DNA from: JAVBRU01 sp031547595
GTDB taxonomy: Bacteria; Bacillota; Clostridia; Christensenellales; Aristaeellaceae
NCBI GenBank assembly: GCA_031547595.1
Contig: JAVBRU010000023.1
Location: forward strand, 21,470 to 85,469
DNA length: 64,000 nucleotides
Reading direction: 5' to 3'
How positions within the stretch are numbered: the first letter of the stretch is position 1; each line of letters starts with the position of its first letter. This document shows positions 16,110 through 24,588 of the stretch, in pieces. The position numbers and the translations under genes were made by a program. The notes beneath the pieces are model-generated. The model saw only the letters and a list, made by a program, of their open reading frames with translations, searched no databases and was not told the origin of the DNA.

Positions 16110-17333
16110 ATGAAACGATGGCTCATGCCCCTGCTGCTGGTGGCATTGATTTGTACCTTTGTATCGCAAGCGCCGCAGGCCGCCGCTCAAGAGCAGGAGT
16201 TGGTCATTTATTTTACCAACTGGGCTGTGCATACATCCGATAATGGCCAGGTGAAAAACCTGCCGTGGGACCGCGTATCCTACATCAATCACGCCTTTTG
16301 GAAGATCGTACCCGATGGCGAGGGGTATGCCATTGCCTCGACCGATACCGCGGCAGATCTGACCAACAGCAAGGCACATTTCAAGCAGTATGAAGAGTAT
16401 ACGGCAAAGTATCCGAATGTGAATGTGATGCTGTCCATCGGAGGCTGGACGCGCTGCGGATATTTCTCCGCGATGGCGCTGACGGCTGAGACGCGCAAAT
16501 CCTTTATCGACAGCTGCATCAAAACGCTGAAGCAGTACCCCTGGCTGGCGGGCATCGATATCGACTGGGAGTATCCCGGCGTAGCGCGTTCCGGTGGCAC
16601 GGGCGATGAGGGTAACCCCGTGAAGGGCAAGGACAAAACCAATTATACCCTGTTGCTCAAGGAAATGCGCGCGGCGCTTGACCAGGAGTTTGGCGCGGGC
16701 GTTAAGAAGCTGTCCATCTGCGCCAGCAGCGCGATTGGCACGCTCACCAAGCAAGATTATGCAGCATTGCATCCCTATGTGGATTTGATCAATATCATGT
16801 CCTACGATATGACGGGCTCCTACGAGAAAACGACCGGGCATCACAGCGCGCTGTACAGCCAAGGTTCGCTGACCACCTCTGCGGCCAATGCGGCGCAGTA
16901 TATGGTTCAAAAAGGTGTGCCGGCCGAGAAGATTTGCATCGGCTCGCCCTTGTACTGTCACGGCTGGAAAAATGTGACCTTGCAGGATAAGATGGTGGGT
17001 GCGGCGGCAAGCGGCGCGAACACCGGCGGGGATATGAACTGGTCTGCCCTACAGAAGTTTGAGAATGCGGCTGTGGCCGTTGGCACCCCCGGCTGGCATG
17101 TGGGGTATGACGAGTTTGCTCAGGCAGCCTACCTGTGGAATGACGATCCCAGCTCGTCCTACTACAAAAACTTTTTGACCTATGAGAGCATCCGGTCCTT
17201 GGATGCCAAGATTGCGTATATTCTGGATAACGCGCTGGCGGGGCTGATTGTGTGGCAGGTGGGCGGCGACAACGTGGCTGCCGGATATCCCATGATCACG
17301 CGTATGGCGGAAGGGCTTGGAATCAGGAAGTAA
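16110..17333 (+). CDS. Secreted glycoside hydrolase family 18 protein
   Basis: The ATG at 16110 follows AAAGGAGG, and the upstream extension of the frame is antisense to the MATE gene. A signal peptide (about 1-26) precedes a GH18 TIM barrel. It carries VMLSIGGWT (substrate-binding SxGG motif) and GIDIDWEYPG, whose Glu154 is the expected acid. The first Asp of the DxxDxDxE motif is replaced by Ala, while the other two acidic residues remain. NIMSYDM and LIVWQVGGD are also typical. GH18 enzymes cleave chitin or related GlcNAc polymers, including spore cortex sugars. No carbohydrate-binding module is seen. Confidence 0.92.
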   Translation: MKRWLMPLLLVALICTFVSQAPQAAAQEQELVIYFTNWAVHTSDNGQVKNLPWDRVSYINHAFWKIVPDGEGYAIASTDTAADLTNSKAHFKQYEEYTAKYPNVNVMLSIGGWTRCGYFSAMALTAETRKSFIDSCIKTLKQYPWLAGIDIDWEYPGVARSGGTGDEGNPVKGKDKTNYTLLLKEMRAALDQEFGAGVKKLSICASSAIGTLTKQDYAALHPYVDLINIMSYDMTGSYEKTTGHHSALYSQGSLTTSAANAAQYMVQKGVPAEKICIGSPLYCHGWKNVTLQDKMVGAAASGANTGGDMNWSALQKFENAAVAVGTPGWHVGYDEFAQAAYLWNDDPSSSYYKNFLTYESIRSLDAKIAYILDNALAGLIVWQVGGDNVAAGYPMITRMAEGLGIRK

Positions 17334-17359
17334 GCGAACCAAATGAATCAATCAGCGAA

Positions 17360-17402
17360 AGGGCATGTTTTTTGCGAAAAGCAGGGAATAAGCCCTTTTG
17401 CT
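17360..17402 (+). terminator. Possible terminator after GH18 gene
   Basis: AAAGGGC and GCCCTTTT can pair across about 28 bases. The stem is short and the loop long, so this is a weak call. Confidence 0.3.
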
Positions 17403-17454
17403 TTTCCAATGAAATGACGTTTATCTGCACTTTATTGATGGGAGGTGAAAAAGA

Positions 17455-19002
17455 GTGGATTATGAGGGCATCGCCGCGATGGCCGATAAAACTTTCGCCT
17501 GGTCGGTTTCTCGCACCTTTTCGCGAGAGGAAGCGGAAGAACTGACACAGGAAATTCTGCTGCAAGCCCTGAAAAGCATCGGCACACTTCGCGATGACAA
17601 CCGGTTTGAGCCGTGGTTTTGGCGTCTTGCCGACATCACGTTAAAAGTGTTCAAGCGCGGCAAGATGAAAAGCAGAAACATGGTGTCATACGATGAAGCC
17701 GTGCACCTGGCTTTTGAAGAGGAACATGATTTTGCATCCGATGAAGAGTATCAGAACCTCCGGCAGATGGTTGCTCAGCTGTCCACAGCTTACCGGGATA
17801 TCATCGTGATGTACTATTACGACAATGTATCCTGCAAGGCGATCGCTCAGCAGCTTGGACTGCCGGAGGGCACAGTGACCTACCGGCTCTCTCTGGCGCG
17901 AAACAGATTGAAAGAGAGGTATGACCAAATGAATGAAACCGCATTGAAACCTGTGCAATTGAAGATACGGATCAAGGGTGGGGGCAACTACAACGGAGAT
18001 GACAAGCCGTTTCCCTGGCAGTACATGGACGATGCGCTGTCGCAAAATATCCTGTGGTACGCGTACCGCACGCCCAAAACGGTGGAGGAGCTTTCCGAAC
18101 TAACCGGTGTTCCTGCGTTTTATGTAGAAGACAGAATCGAAAATCTGATCAAACGGGAGGCTATGATTTGCCCGCGAAAGGCAACGGTACAGACCAACTT
18201 TATCATCTTTGATAGGGAAATCAACCAGTATGCGCCCGCACATTCCGGTGCATTTGCAGACGCAGTGGCAGGGCAATTCTTGGTGCTGGCGCGGCAGCTG
18301 ACGCAGAAAGTGTTAGACACAGGTGTACAAACGGCAGGACGATCCACTGATGAAATGATATGTCTGTTATCAGCGATGCTGCTGGAAAAATTCGTACCCG
18401 ATTATGAGCCGGGTCCATACAAAAGACATGGGCGAAAATATGACGGTGGCCTGTGGGAGTACACCGGATTTTTGCAAGACGGGTCTTGCGGCGGCGATGT
18501 GGGCATGGGTATGGAAAAATCCATGAACAACTATGAGAGCGGAAAGCTGGCGCATTACTCCTATCATTTTGCGCCCTTTACCTACCGCAAGATGATGTAC
18601 GACCATGAAATCGATGTCTGTCATGCCGTTTTGAATCAACAGGCGCTAAACGAAAAGCAAAAAGAGTATGCTGTAAAAATGCTTGCGGACGGATATCTGG
18701 CAAGGGACGGGGCGGGGAATATCACTTGCGCTATTCCGATACTCACCAAAGCGCAATATGAGCTGTTCGTCAAATCGGCCAAAACCATCTTTGCAGAATT
18801 TTTGCCACACTATACCGAGGAAGTAAAAAAATATTTGAAAGGCTATATGAGGTTGTTCCCCAAACATCTGAAAGAAGCGGCGGAGCGGAACTGCTTTTAC
18901 GTGTTTGTGGCACTGTTTAAGGCGGTTGCGGCGGATTGGCTGCGCAAGGGGCAGATCACGCTGCCAGACAGCGCGGTTTGCGACATACTGATCGAGCAAT
19001 AA
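17455..19002 (+). CDS. ECF-type sigma factor with about 350-residue C-terminal extension
   Basis: GTG at 17455 follows GGAGGTGA. Residues 1-85 are sigma region 2 (REEAEELTQEILLQALKSI, FEPWFWRLADITLKVFKR). Residues 105-155 are region 4 (YRDIIVMYYYDNVSCKAIAQQLGLPEGTVTYRLSLARNRLKERY). A standard ECF factor ends there. This one continues with a winged-helix-like segment (about 200-245: WYAYRTPKTVEELSELTGVPAFYVEDRIENLI) and about 270 residues that I do not recognise. No anti-sigma gene is adjacent, so control may reside in the extension (inference). The gene is monocistronic and ends at a terminator. Confidence 0.85.
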   Translation: MDYEGIAAMADKTFAWSVSRTFSREEAEELTQEILLQALKSIGTLRDDNRFEPWFWRLADITLKVFKRGKMKSRNMVSYDEAVHLAFEEEHDFASDEEYQNLRQMVAQLSTAYRDIIVMYYYDNVSCKAIAQQLGLPEGTVTYRLSLARNRLKERYDQMNETALKPVQLKIRIKGGGNYNGDDKPFPWQYMDDALSQNILWYAYRTPKTVEELSELTGVPAFYVEDRIENLIKREAMICPRKATVQTNFIIFDREINQYAPAHSGAFADAVAGQFLVLARQLTQKVLDTGVQTAGRSTDEMICLLSAMLLEKFVPDYEPGPYKRHGRKYDGGLWEYTGFLQDGSCGGDVGMGMEKSMNNYESGKLAHYSYHFAPFTYRKMMYDHEIDVCHAVLNQQALNEKQKEYAVKMLADGYLARDGAGNITCAIPILTKAQYELFVKSAKTIFAEFLPHYTEEVKKYLKGYMRLFPKHLKEAAERNCFYVFVALFKAVAADWLRKGQITLPDSAVCDILIEQ

Positions 19003-19008
19003 TCAAAA

Positions 19009-19043
19009 GGCAGGCAGCGGTTTTCGCCGTGCCTGCTTTTTTA
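19009..19043. terminator. Terminator after the ECF sigma gene
   Basis: GGCAGGCA and TGCCTGC pair around GCGGTTTTCGCCG, followed by TTTTTT. It lies between convergent genes. Confidence 0.8.
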
Positions 19044-19053
19044 TACCAACTGT

Positions 19054-20421
19054 TTATTTTGTGCTGGCAGGGGAGTTGGCCAGCAACTGTTCGATCTGAT
19101 TGCGGGAGCGCCCCATGAATGTTGCCTGGTCGTCATTCATGGTGGCCGGGGCTGTATCGCTGCTGCACACCACCCTGTAGATATACTTCCCGCTGAAGGT
19201 TTGCCCCCAGAGGTACGTGGGGGTGTAGGTGATGTAATCAAAGGAAACTGTGCCTTTGGTCACATTGCAGATGACCTGTAGATTGAGCAAGTAGCCACTG
19301 ATGACATCGCGGGAGTCGCGGGATTGCGCCATCAAATTGCCCAGCGAGTATGCCACCAGCGCCCGGCGTGTTTCGCCGCTGGCAGCCTTGGCTTCCACGA
19401 TCTCTGTGGCCAGCGCAACGGTGGCATTGCCCACGATAATGTCCGCACCCAGCGCGGTGATTTTCTGTGCTTTCTCGCGCATGCTAGCGGCTGTTTCCTT
19501 GCTCTTGCCGTCTTTATCGCAATTCCAGAAAAGCGATACCAGCACCACCTGAGCGCCTTGGCTGCGGGCAGATTGAATGTCCGCGCCAATCTTAAGCATA
19601 TCAATGGTGCTCAGCATGCCCTTGCATTTGCCATCCAGGTTGGTTTTGGACTGATTGGTGAAGGAATCCGTATATCCCAAAACGGCAATACGCACATTGT
19701 TGACTGTGATAATCTGAATGTTGGAATGATCGGCCGTCTGCACACCGCCATAGGCCATGCCTGCATTGCTGATGGCTTTTGCTGTGGCGGTCACGCCATT
19801 TTGCCCTTCATGCAGCGTATTCTTGGCGTTGAGCATCAGCAAATCAAACCCGCTGCCCTGTATGGCTACCGCCGCTTCCGGCGCAGCCAGCACATCGCCA
19901 TAGCTGCTGGCATCAGCAGTCAATACGTTGTTGAGCGTGGCGATATTGAGGTCTGCATGGATGTGCTTGGACAGAAACTCGAACATTGGGGTATAGTCCA
20001 TCGTGGATTTGGTTTTGCAGCCATCGGACACCTTGGTTTGCAGGTTGATCAGGCCACCGACTGTGAGGGTAAAGCTGTAAGTGGTGTCCGGTACGACAGG
20101 CTCCGGCGTAGGGGTGACGACCGGGGTGTCGGTTGTTTGCTGCACTTGCAGTGCGGGGGGATTGTCGCCGGTATTTGTGGCAGCGCCGGTGGGTGGTATG
20201 GTATAGGTGGTGATTTTGACGGTGGAGGTGGGCGCGGCGGATGGCTGCTGGCCACTGGACTGTATCCCAAGTGCGCTGATAAAGGTCTGTGCATCGGCAG
20301 AAACATCCTTGGATGGATCAATCAAAATGGAAAACACAAACACACACCCCACAAGCACAATGCCTGTCAGGCACAGCATCAGGATACTGCCAATGGAAAG
20401 CCGCCGGTTCCACGCTTTCAT
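19054..20421 (-). CDS. CapA-like membrane-anchored protein with degenerate active site
   Basis: A single N-terminal membrane helix (SIGSILMLCLTGIVLVGCVFVFSIL) is followed by a Thr/Pro-rich linker and a CapA/PGA_cap metallophosphoesterase-like domain outside the cell. The order of family segments is recognisable but the metal ligands are changed. The usual GD reads GG (LTVGGLINL), NxE reads NIATLNN, ANNH reads NAKNT, HWG reads FWN, and the late HPH reads NAT. It is therefore probably not a working phosphoesterase. It is the last gene of the panT-coaX-hom operon, starting 3 bases after hom. Confidence 0.75.
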   Translation of the reverse strand: MKAWNRRLSIGSILMLCLTGIVLVGCVFVFSILIDPSKDVSADAQTFISALGIQSSGQQPSAAPTSTVKITTYTIPPTGAATNTGDNPPALQVQQTTDTPVVTPTPEPVVPDTTYSFTLTVGGLINLQTKVSDGCKTKSTMDYTPMFEFLSKHIHADLNIATLNNVLTADASSYGDVLAAPEAAVAIQGSGFDLLMLNAKNTLHEGQNGVTATAKAISNAGMAYGGVQTADHSNIQIITVNNVRIAVLGYTDSFTNQSKTNLDGKCKGMLSTIDMLKIGADIQSARSQGAQVVLVSLFWNCDKDGKSKETAASMREKAQKITALGADIIVGNATVALATEIVEAKAASGETRRALVAYSLGNLMAQSRDSRDVISGYLLNLQVICNVTKGTVSFDYITYTPTYLWGQTFSGKYIYRVVCSSDTAPATMNDDQATFMGRSRNQIEQLLANSPASTK

Positions 20422-20424
20422 GCA

Positions 20425-21705
20425 CTATCTTCCTTCTACACGAATCATGCTTTCAAGTTTTGCACAGGCAGGGTCGATGGCGGCGAGGGCGTCGCGCACG
20501 GCATGCTCGCCCGCGGTGTGGGTGATCAGCACAATGGGCACTGTGCCGCTGCCATTTGCGCCGCGCTGCATGAGGTTGCGTATGCTGACGCCATGCTCGC
20601 CAAAGCAGGTTGTGATGTGGCCCAGCACGCCCGGCATATCGCTGGCGGACAGGCGCACATAGAAGCCGCACTGCCAGTCGTCTGTCACAGACAGCTCGTC
20701 CGACAGGGCGTTGGTGTTGTGGACGCTGGGGTGGCGCGCCACGGGATGCGCCGCGGCATACAGCATATCGCTGACCACCGCGCTGGCGGTGGGCGCGCTG
20801 CCCGCGCCGCGGCCAAAGAGCATCATATCCTGGCAGGCATGGCCCTGCACGAAAACAGCATTGAAAGAGCCGCTGACCGACGCCAAGGGATGCGCGTTCG
20901 GGATAAAGGTGGGGTGAACACGGGCGTCAATCACGCTGCCTTCGCGCTTGGCAATGGCGAGCAGCTTCAGGCAATAGCCAAGCTCCTTGCCATAGGCGAT
21001 ATCCTGGGCTGCAATGTGGGAGATGCCCTCGCGGTACACATGTTCAAAAGGAATGCGCGCGTGGAACGCCAAAGAGGAGAGGATCGACAGCTTATACGCC
21101 GCGTCATAGCCCTCCACGTCGCTGGTGGGGTCAGGCTCGGCCAGGCCCAGCTTTTGCGCGTCCTTGAGTACATCGGCGTAGGCTTCGCCATTGTCGCTCA
21201 TGCGGGTCAAAATATAGTTGGTGGTGCCATTCACAATGCCCATCATGGCCTGGATGCGGTTGGCCTGCAAAGAGTCCGTCAGCGTGCGGATGATGGGAAT
21301 CGCGCCGCAAACGCCTGCTTCATAATACAGGCCGGCGTTATTTGCCATAGCGGCACCTTGCAGCAGGTGCCAATTGAGCGCCAGCGCCATTTTGTTGGCC
21401 GTCACAACAGTTTTGCCATTTTTGAGGGCACGCAGCATATATTCTGTAGCGGGCTCCTCGCCGCCCATAAACTCGGCGATCAGCTCAATTTCCGGGTCGT
21501 CCGTCACATCGGCAGGGGTGGTGGTGAACAGGTGCTGCGGCACGCAGGCATCACGGGTTTTGGAAGGGTCGCGAACCAGTATGCGCTTGATCACAAATGA
21601 TACATCCTGGCGGTGCAAAACCGCCTCCTGCATATCCTGAAGCAGTGTCCACACGCCGCAGCCAATGTTGCCGCAGCCCAAAAATCCTACAGTGATGGTC
21701 TTCAT
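20425..21705 (-). CDS. hom: Homoserine dehydrogenase
   Basis: It reduces aspartate semialdehyde to homoserine for threonine and methionine synthesis. Motifs are the NAD(P)-binding GFLGCGNIGCGVW at the N-terminus, VTANKMALA, GIVNGTTNYIL and EPDPTSDVEGYDAAYK with catalytic Asp/Lys. A C-terminal ACT domain (about 345-420: FYVRLSASDMPGVLGHITTCFGEHGVSI) suggests feedback by an amino acid. Length 426 is normal. It lies 10 bases after coaX in the same operon. Confidence 0.97.
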   Translation of the reverse strand: MKTITVGFLGCGNIGCGVWTLLQDMQEAVLHRQDVSFVIKRILVRDPSKTRDACVPQHLFTTTPADVTDDPEIELIAEFMGGEEPATEYMLRALKNGKTVVTANKMALALNWHLLQGAAMANNAGLYYEAGVCGAIPIIRTLTDSLQANRIQAMMGIVNGTTNYILTRMSDNGEAYADVLKDAQKLGLAEPDPTSDVEGYDAAYKLSILSSLAFHARIPFEHVYREGISHIAAQDIAYGKELGYCLKLLAIAKREGSVIDARVHPTFIPNAHPLASVSGSFNAVFVQGHACQDMMLFGRGAGSAPTASAVVSDMLYAAAHPVARHPSVHNTNALSDELSVTDDWQCGFYVRLSASDMPGVLGHITTCFGEHGVSIRNLMQRGANGSGTVPIVLITHTAGEHAVRDALAAIDPACAKLESMIRVEGR

Positions 21706-21715
21706 GGGTTCGTCC

Positions 21716-22489
21716 TCAGCTTTCTTTGTTACGTTCGTAAATCATCCGAAGGCCCTTGAGTGTCAGCAGGCCGTCAATGTGGTCGATCACATCGGATTTG
21801 GTGGCGATGACGCGTGCCATGCCGCCGGTGGCGACCACCTTGGCCTGCGGCGAGGCAAGCTCCTCCCGCATTTTCTTTACCAGGTAATCCACCTGGCCGA
21901 CATACCCATACAACAAGCCAGATTGCAGGTTGGTGATGGTATTTTTGCCAATCACGCGCTCGGGGATGTTCATTTCAAAATGCGGCAGCTTGGCCGCGCC
22001 CGATACCAGCGCTTCGCTGGCCAGCTTGATGCCCGGGCAAATGCAACCACCCAGGAATGCGCCGTTCTTATCCACTGCACCAAAGGTGGTGGCGGTGCCA
22101 AAATCGATATAGATGCAGGGGCCGCCATACTGCGAATAGGCCGCCACAGCGTTGCAGATGCGGTCGCTGCCAAGCTCGCGCGGGTTGTCATACTTGATGT
22201 CAAGGCCGGTTTTGATGCCGGGTGCCACCAACAGCGGGTCCATCCCAAAGTAATCCCGGCACATATGCTCCACAGTGAAATTGATAGTGGGCACCACAGA
22301 GGAGATCATGATGCCGTTGATTTGCTCCGGCAGAATGTCCTCATGCTGGAACATGTCAAAGATCAGCACGCCCATTTCGTCACTGGTGTACTTGCGGGTG
22401 GTGGATAAGCGCCAGTAATGCTTGAGCTCCTTGCCGTTGAAGACGGCGGTTTTGATGTTGGTATTGCCAATGTCCATTGTGAGTAACAT
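21716..22489 (-). CDS. coaX: Type III pantothenate kinase
   Basis: CoaX phosphorylates pantothenate, the first step of coenzyme A synthesis. The 257-residue protein has the ASKHA-fold signatures DIGNTNIKTAVF at the N-terminus, GSDRICNAVAAY and IDFGTATTF, typical of type III enzymes. The gene lies 14 bases behind the probable pantothenate transporter gene and ahead of hom. Confidence 0.96.
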   Translation of the reverse strand: MLLTMDIGNTNIKTAVFNGKELKHYWRLSTTRKYTSDEMGVLIFDMFQHEDILPEQINGIMISSVVPTINFTVEHMCRDYFGMDPLLVAPGIKTGLDIKYDNPRELGSDRICNAVAAYSQYGGPCIYIDFGTATTFGAVDKNGAFLGGCICPGIKLASEALVSGAAKLPHFEMNIPERVIGKNTITNLQSGLLYGYVGQVDYLVKKMREELASPQAKVVATGGMARVIATKSDVIDHIDGLLTLKGLRMIYERNKES

Positions 22490-22503
22490 GTTTCATCTCC
22501 AAA

Positions 22504-23091
22504 CTACGATTTGCGGTGGGATACCTTGTTGAGCGCCGCCAGGATCGGGACCGCCAGAATGGCTGCGGCTACCGCCTCGCACCCGCCGCCAAGCAGGCCC
22601 GTGCCCGTGATGATCGCCGTCACCGGCGCGGCATCCAGTCCTGCCATCTGATAAAACAGCAGCATCAGCCCCAGGTAGAAAACCGTGTTGGTGAGCGAGC
22701 CCACGATGGCCGCCGCCGCGGTTCTTACGGTGTGGTTGGCTTTATGAAGCGCACGGTAGGTGAGAGAGGTGGTAAGCGGCACCAGCATGCGCGGCAGGAG
22801 GCATAAAACCACCACCAGCAGCACATTCTTGCCAAGCAGCGTGCCCACCAGCGATGAGGGCGCACCGGAAATACCCAGCGCGCGCATCAGGCTGACAAGG
22901 CCAAAGAAAAATCCCAGCAGGAGGCCCGTTTTGAGCCCGAAATACATCGCGCCAATCACCACGGGGATGCAAAGGATGGTCAGGTTGATAAAGCCCAGGG
23001 GGATGAGGCCGATGGGCGTGAAGCCCAGCAGGAAGATCAGCGCCACAAAGAGCGCGACGAGGGAGAGATGCCGGATTTGTTTGCTGTTCAT
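22504..23091 (-). CDS. ECF transporter S component, probable pantothenate-specific
   Basis: The ATG at 23091 follows CGGAGG, so an in-frame upstream extension is rejected. The 195-residue hydrophobic protein begins with a helix of the S-component type (LVALFVALIFLLGFTPIGLIPLGFINLTILCIPVVIGAMYFG) and has about six membrane spans. S components bind a vitamin and dock with a shared EcfA/EcfT module encoded elsewhere. Adjacency to coaX suggests pantothenate (PanT-like); this is a context inference. A consensus promoter lies at 23192-23220. Confidence 0.85.
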   Translation of the reverse strand: MNSKQIRHLSLVALFVALIFLLGFTPIGLIPLGFINLTILCIPVVIGAMYFGLKTGLLLGFFFGLVSLMRALGISGAPSSLVGTLLGKNVLLVVVLCLLPRMLVPLTTSLTYRALHKANHTVRTAAAAIVGSLTNTVFYLGLMLLFYQMAGLDAAPVTAIITGTGLLGGGCEAVAAAILAVPILAALNKVSHRKS

Positions 23092-23191
23092 GTGTTTTCC
23101 TCCGTTCAAGTTCGCATAGGATACCTGACGATGCCAAGTTGCGTTTAGGCTGTCCAGCCCCGGAAACGGGTGCCGGCTGATGCCCGGATAT

Positions 23192-23220
23192 AGTATACCA
23201 AAAAGCAGTGCACTTGTCAA
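23192..23220 (-). promoter_or_regulatory. Promoter of the panT-coaX-hom-capA-like operon
   Basis: Minus-strand TTGACA (23215-23220) and TATACT (23192-23197) are 17 bp apart. Confidence 0.8.
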
Positions 23221-23243
23221 AAACCGAACACATTATATACAAT

Positions 23244-23271
23244 TTAAAAAACGGCTTGCAACAAGCCGTTT
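23244..23271 (-). terminator. Terminator after the HD-domain gene
   Basis: AAACGGCTTG and CAAGCCGTTT form a 10-bp stem with a 3-nt loop, followed on the minus strand by TTAAATT. Confidence 0.85.
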
Positions 23272-23283
23272 GGTGAACGTGTT

Positions 23284-23850
23284 TTATAGTCCCAGCTCCG
23301 GGTTCAGGCTGCGCATCGCCAAGATGGTCTGCTCAATCAACATTTCCAGCGAAATGCCCAGCATATCCGCGCCCTGCTGAATCACCGCGCGGCTGCACCC
23401 TGCTGCAAACGAGGGCTGCTTATACTTTTTCATCACAGACTTGAGCTCCATATCATCAACCGATTTGGAGGGGCGCATCATGGCCACCGCGCCAATCAGT
23501 CCGGTCAGTTCGTCGGTGGCAAACAGGTACTTCTCCATCACGCTCTCCGGTGCGATATCCACGCACAGGCCATAGCCGTGGCTGGCGGTGGAGCGGATGA
23601 TACACTCGTCCACATCAAGCTCGCGCAGAAGCTGTTGGCTCCTCACGCAGTGCTCGTCCGGCCATTTTTCAAAATCAATATCGTGCAGCATGCCAACGGC
23701 CTGCCAATAGGCAACATTTTCAGGGTCGTGCTCTTTGGCAAAGAAGCCCAGCACGCCGGATACGATCTGCGCATGGCGCAGATGAAAAGCCTCCTGATTA
23801 TAGCGCGAAATCAAGTCGTAGGCTTGCTCGGGGGTGGGAATGTAGCTCAT
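23284..23850 (-). CDS. HD-domain hydrolase family protein
   Basis: The 188-residue protein has a small HD fold: an early His (FHLRHAQIVSGVLGFFA), the HD pair in VGMLHDIDFEKWPDEH, and later SHGYG and ATDELTG helices. Small stand-alone HD proteins of this group are metal-dependent phosphohydrolases with unknown substrate. It follows the rpiB-like gene by 15 bases and ends at a strong terminator, so the two form a bicistron. Any nucleotide or sugar phosphate role is a guess. Confidence 0.85.
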   Translation of the reverse strand: MSYIPTPEQAYDLISRYNQEAFHLRHAQIVSGVLGFFAKEHDPENVAYWQAVGMLHDIDFEKWPDEHCVRSQQLLRELDVDECIIRSTASHGYGLCVDIAPESVMEKYLFATDELTGLIGAVAMMRPSKSVDDMELKSVMKKYKQPSFAAGCSRAVIQQGADMLGISLEMLIEQTILAMRSLNPELGL

Positions 23851-23865
23851 TTTCTTTTGTACTCC

Positions 23866-24318
23866 TTATTCTATCGGTTGTCCTTTTTCGATTGCATCAA
23901 ACATATCAATGCGGGTCTTATGCCTGCCGCCTTCAAAGGGAGTGGTAAGGAACAGCTGCGCGATCATCTTCGCCAGCTCCGGCGCCACCACGCGCCCGCC
24001 CATCGCCAGCATATTGGCATCATTGTGCAACCGGGTCATCTTGGCGCTGTAGCAGTCCGAGCAGCAGCAGCAGCGGATGCCGCGCACCTTGCCCGCTGCC
24101 ATCGAAATGCCCACGCCCGTACCGCACAGCACAATGCCCATATCGCACTGCCCGCTGGCAACGGCGTTTGCAGCGCGCACGCCAAACACCGGATAATCCC
24201 GGCAATCGCCATCAAACATACCGTAGTCTGCAAATTCCATACCGAGGTCTGTTATTGTTTCGATCATGGCATCACGCAACACGATGCCGGCGGGGTCATA
24301 AGCCAGGGCGATTTTCAT
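23866..24318 (-). CDS. rpiB: RpiB/LacAB family sugar-phosphate isomerase
   Basis: The start at 24318 (MKIALAYDPAG) follows GGAGG and gives 150 residues, the usual family size. It has the ribose-5-phosphate isomerase B layout: LCGTGVGISMAAGK with the catalytic Cys, and RLHNDANMLAMGGRVV. It would interconvert ribulose-5-P and ribose-5-P, although LacA/LacB-like substrates are possible. Unusually, the segment that normally reads RAALCHD is RCCCCSDC, with four consecutive cysteines. TTGTTT-17-TATAAT lies upstream. Confidence 0.9.
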   Translation of the reverse strand: MKIALAYDPAGIVLRDAMIETITDLGMEFADYGMFDGDCRDYPVFGVRAANAVASGQCDMGIVLCGTGVGISMAAGKVRGIRCCCCSDCYSAKMTRLHNDANMLAMGGRVVAPELAKMIAQLFLTTPFEGGRHKTRIDMFDAIEKGQPIE

Positions 24319-24364
24319 GGGTCCAATGCCTCCTTGCGCTTGTGTTATTTTTTGCACAGGCACT

Positions 24365-24393
24365 ATTATAACGCAATTCTACCAATTAAACAA
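24365..24393 (-). promoter_or_regulatory. Promoter of the rpiB-HD pair
   Basis: Minus-strand TTGTTT (24388-24393) and TATAAT (24365-24370) with a 17-bp spacer. Confidence 0.65.
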
Positions 24394-24456
24394 GCGGCGG
24401 TGCCGCGCTGGTTCGACTGGGTATTTTCCATTGTTCATGAAAATTTATGATTTTCT

Positions 24457-24485
24457 TTGCAGGGAATAGGGCTTTTATGTAGAAT
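24457..24485 (+). promoter_or_regulatory. Promoter candidate of the decarboxylase operon
   Basis: TTGCAG (24457-24462) and TAGAAT (24480-24485) are 17 bp apart, leaving a leader of about 95 bases. Confidence 0.5.
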
Positions 24486-24588
24486 AGATGAATTTGGGTA
24501 GGGATAGTGCTTCGTTGTACTCCAATGAAGCTTTTCTCATAAAGGTTCCGGCCCATACCGTATTATTTCAGAAATGGGGGATCTTTAG

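Noticed and set aside
19324..21600. 758-residue plus-strand frame
   Set aside because: Antisense to the CapA-like and hom genes, His/Gln/Gly-rich as expected of a mirror frame, with no ribosome binding site.
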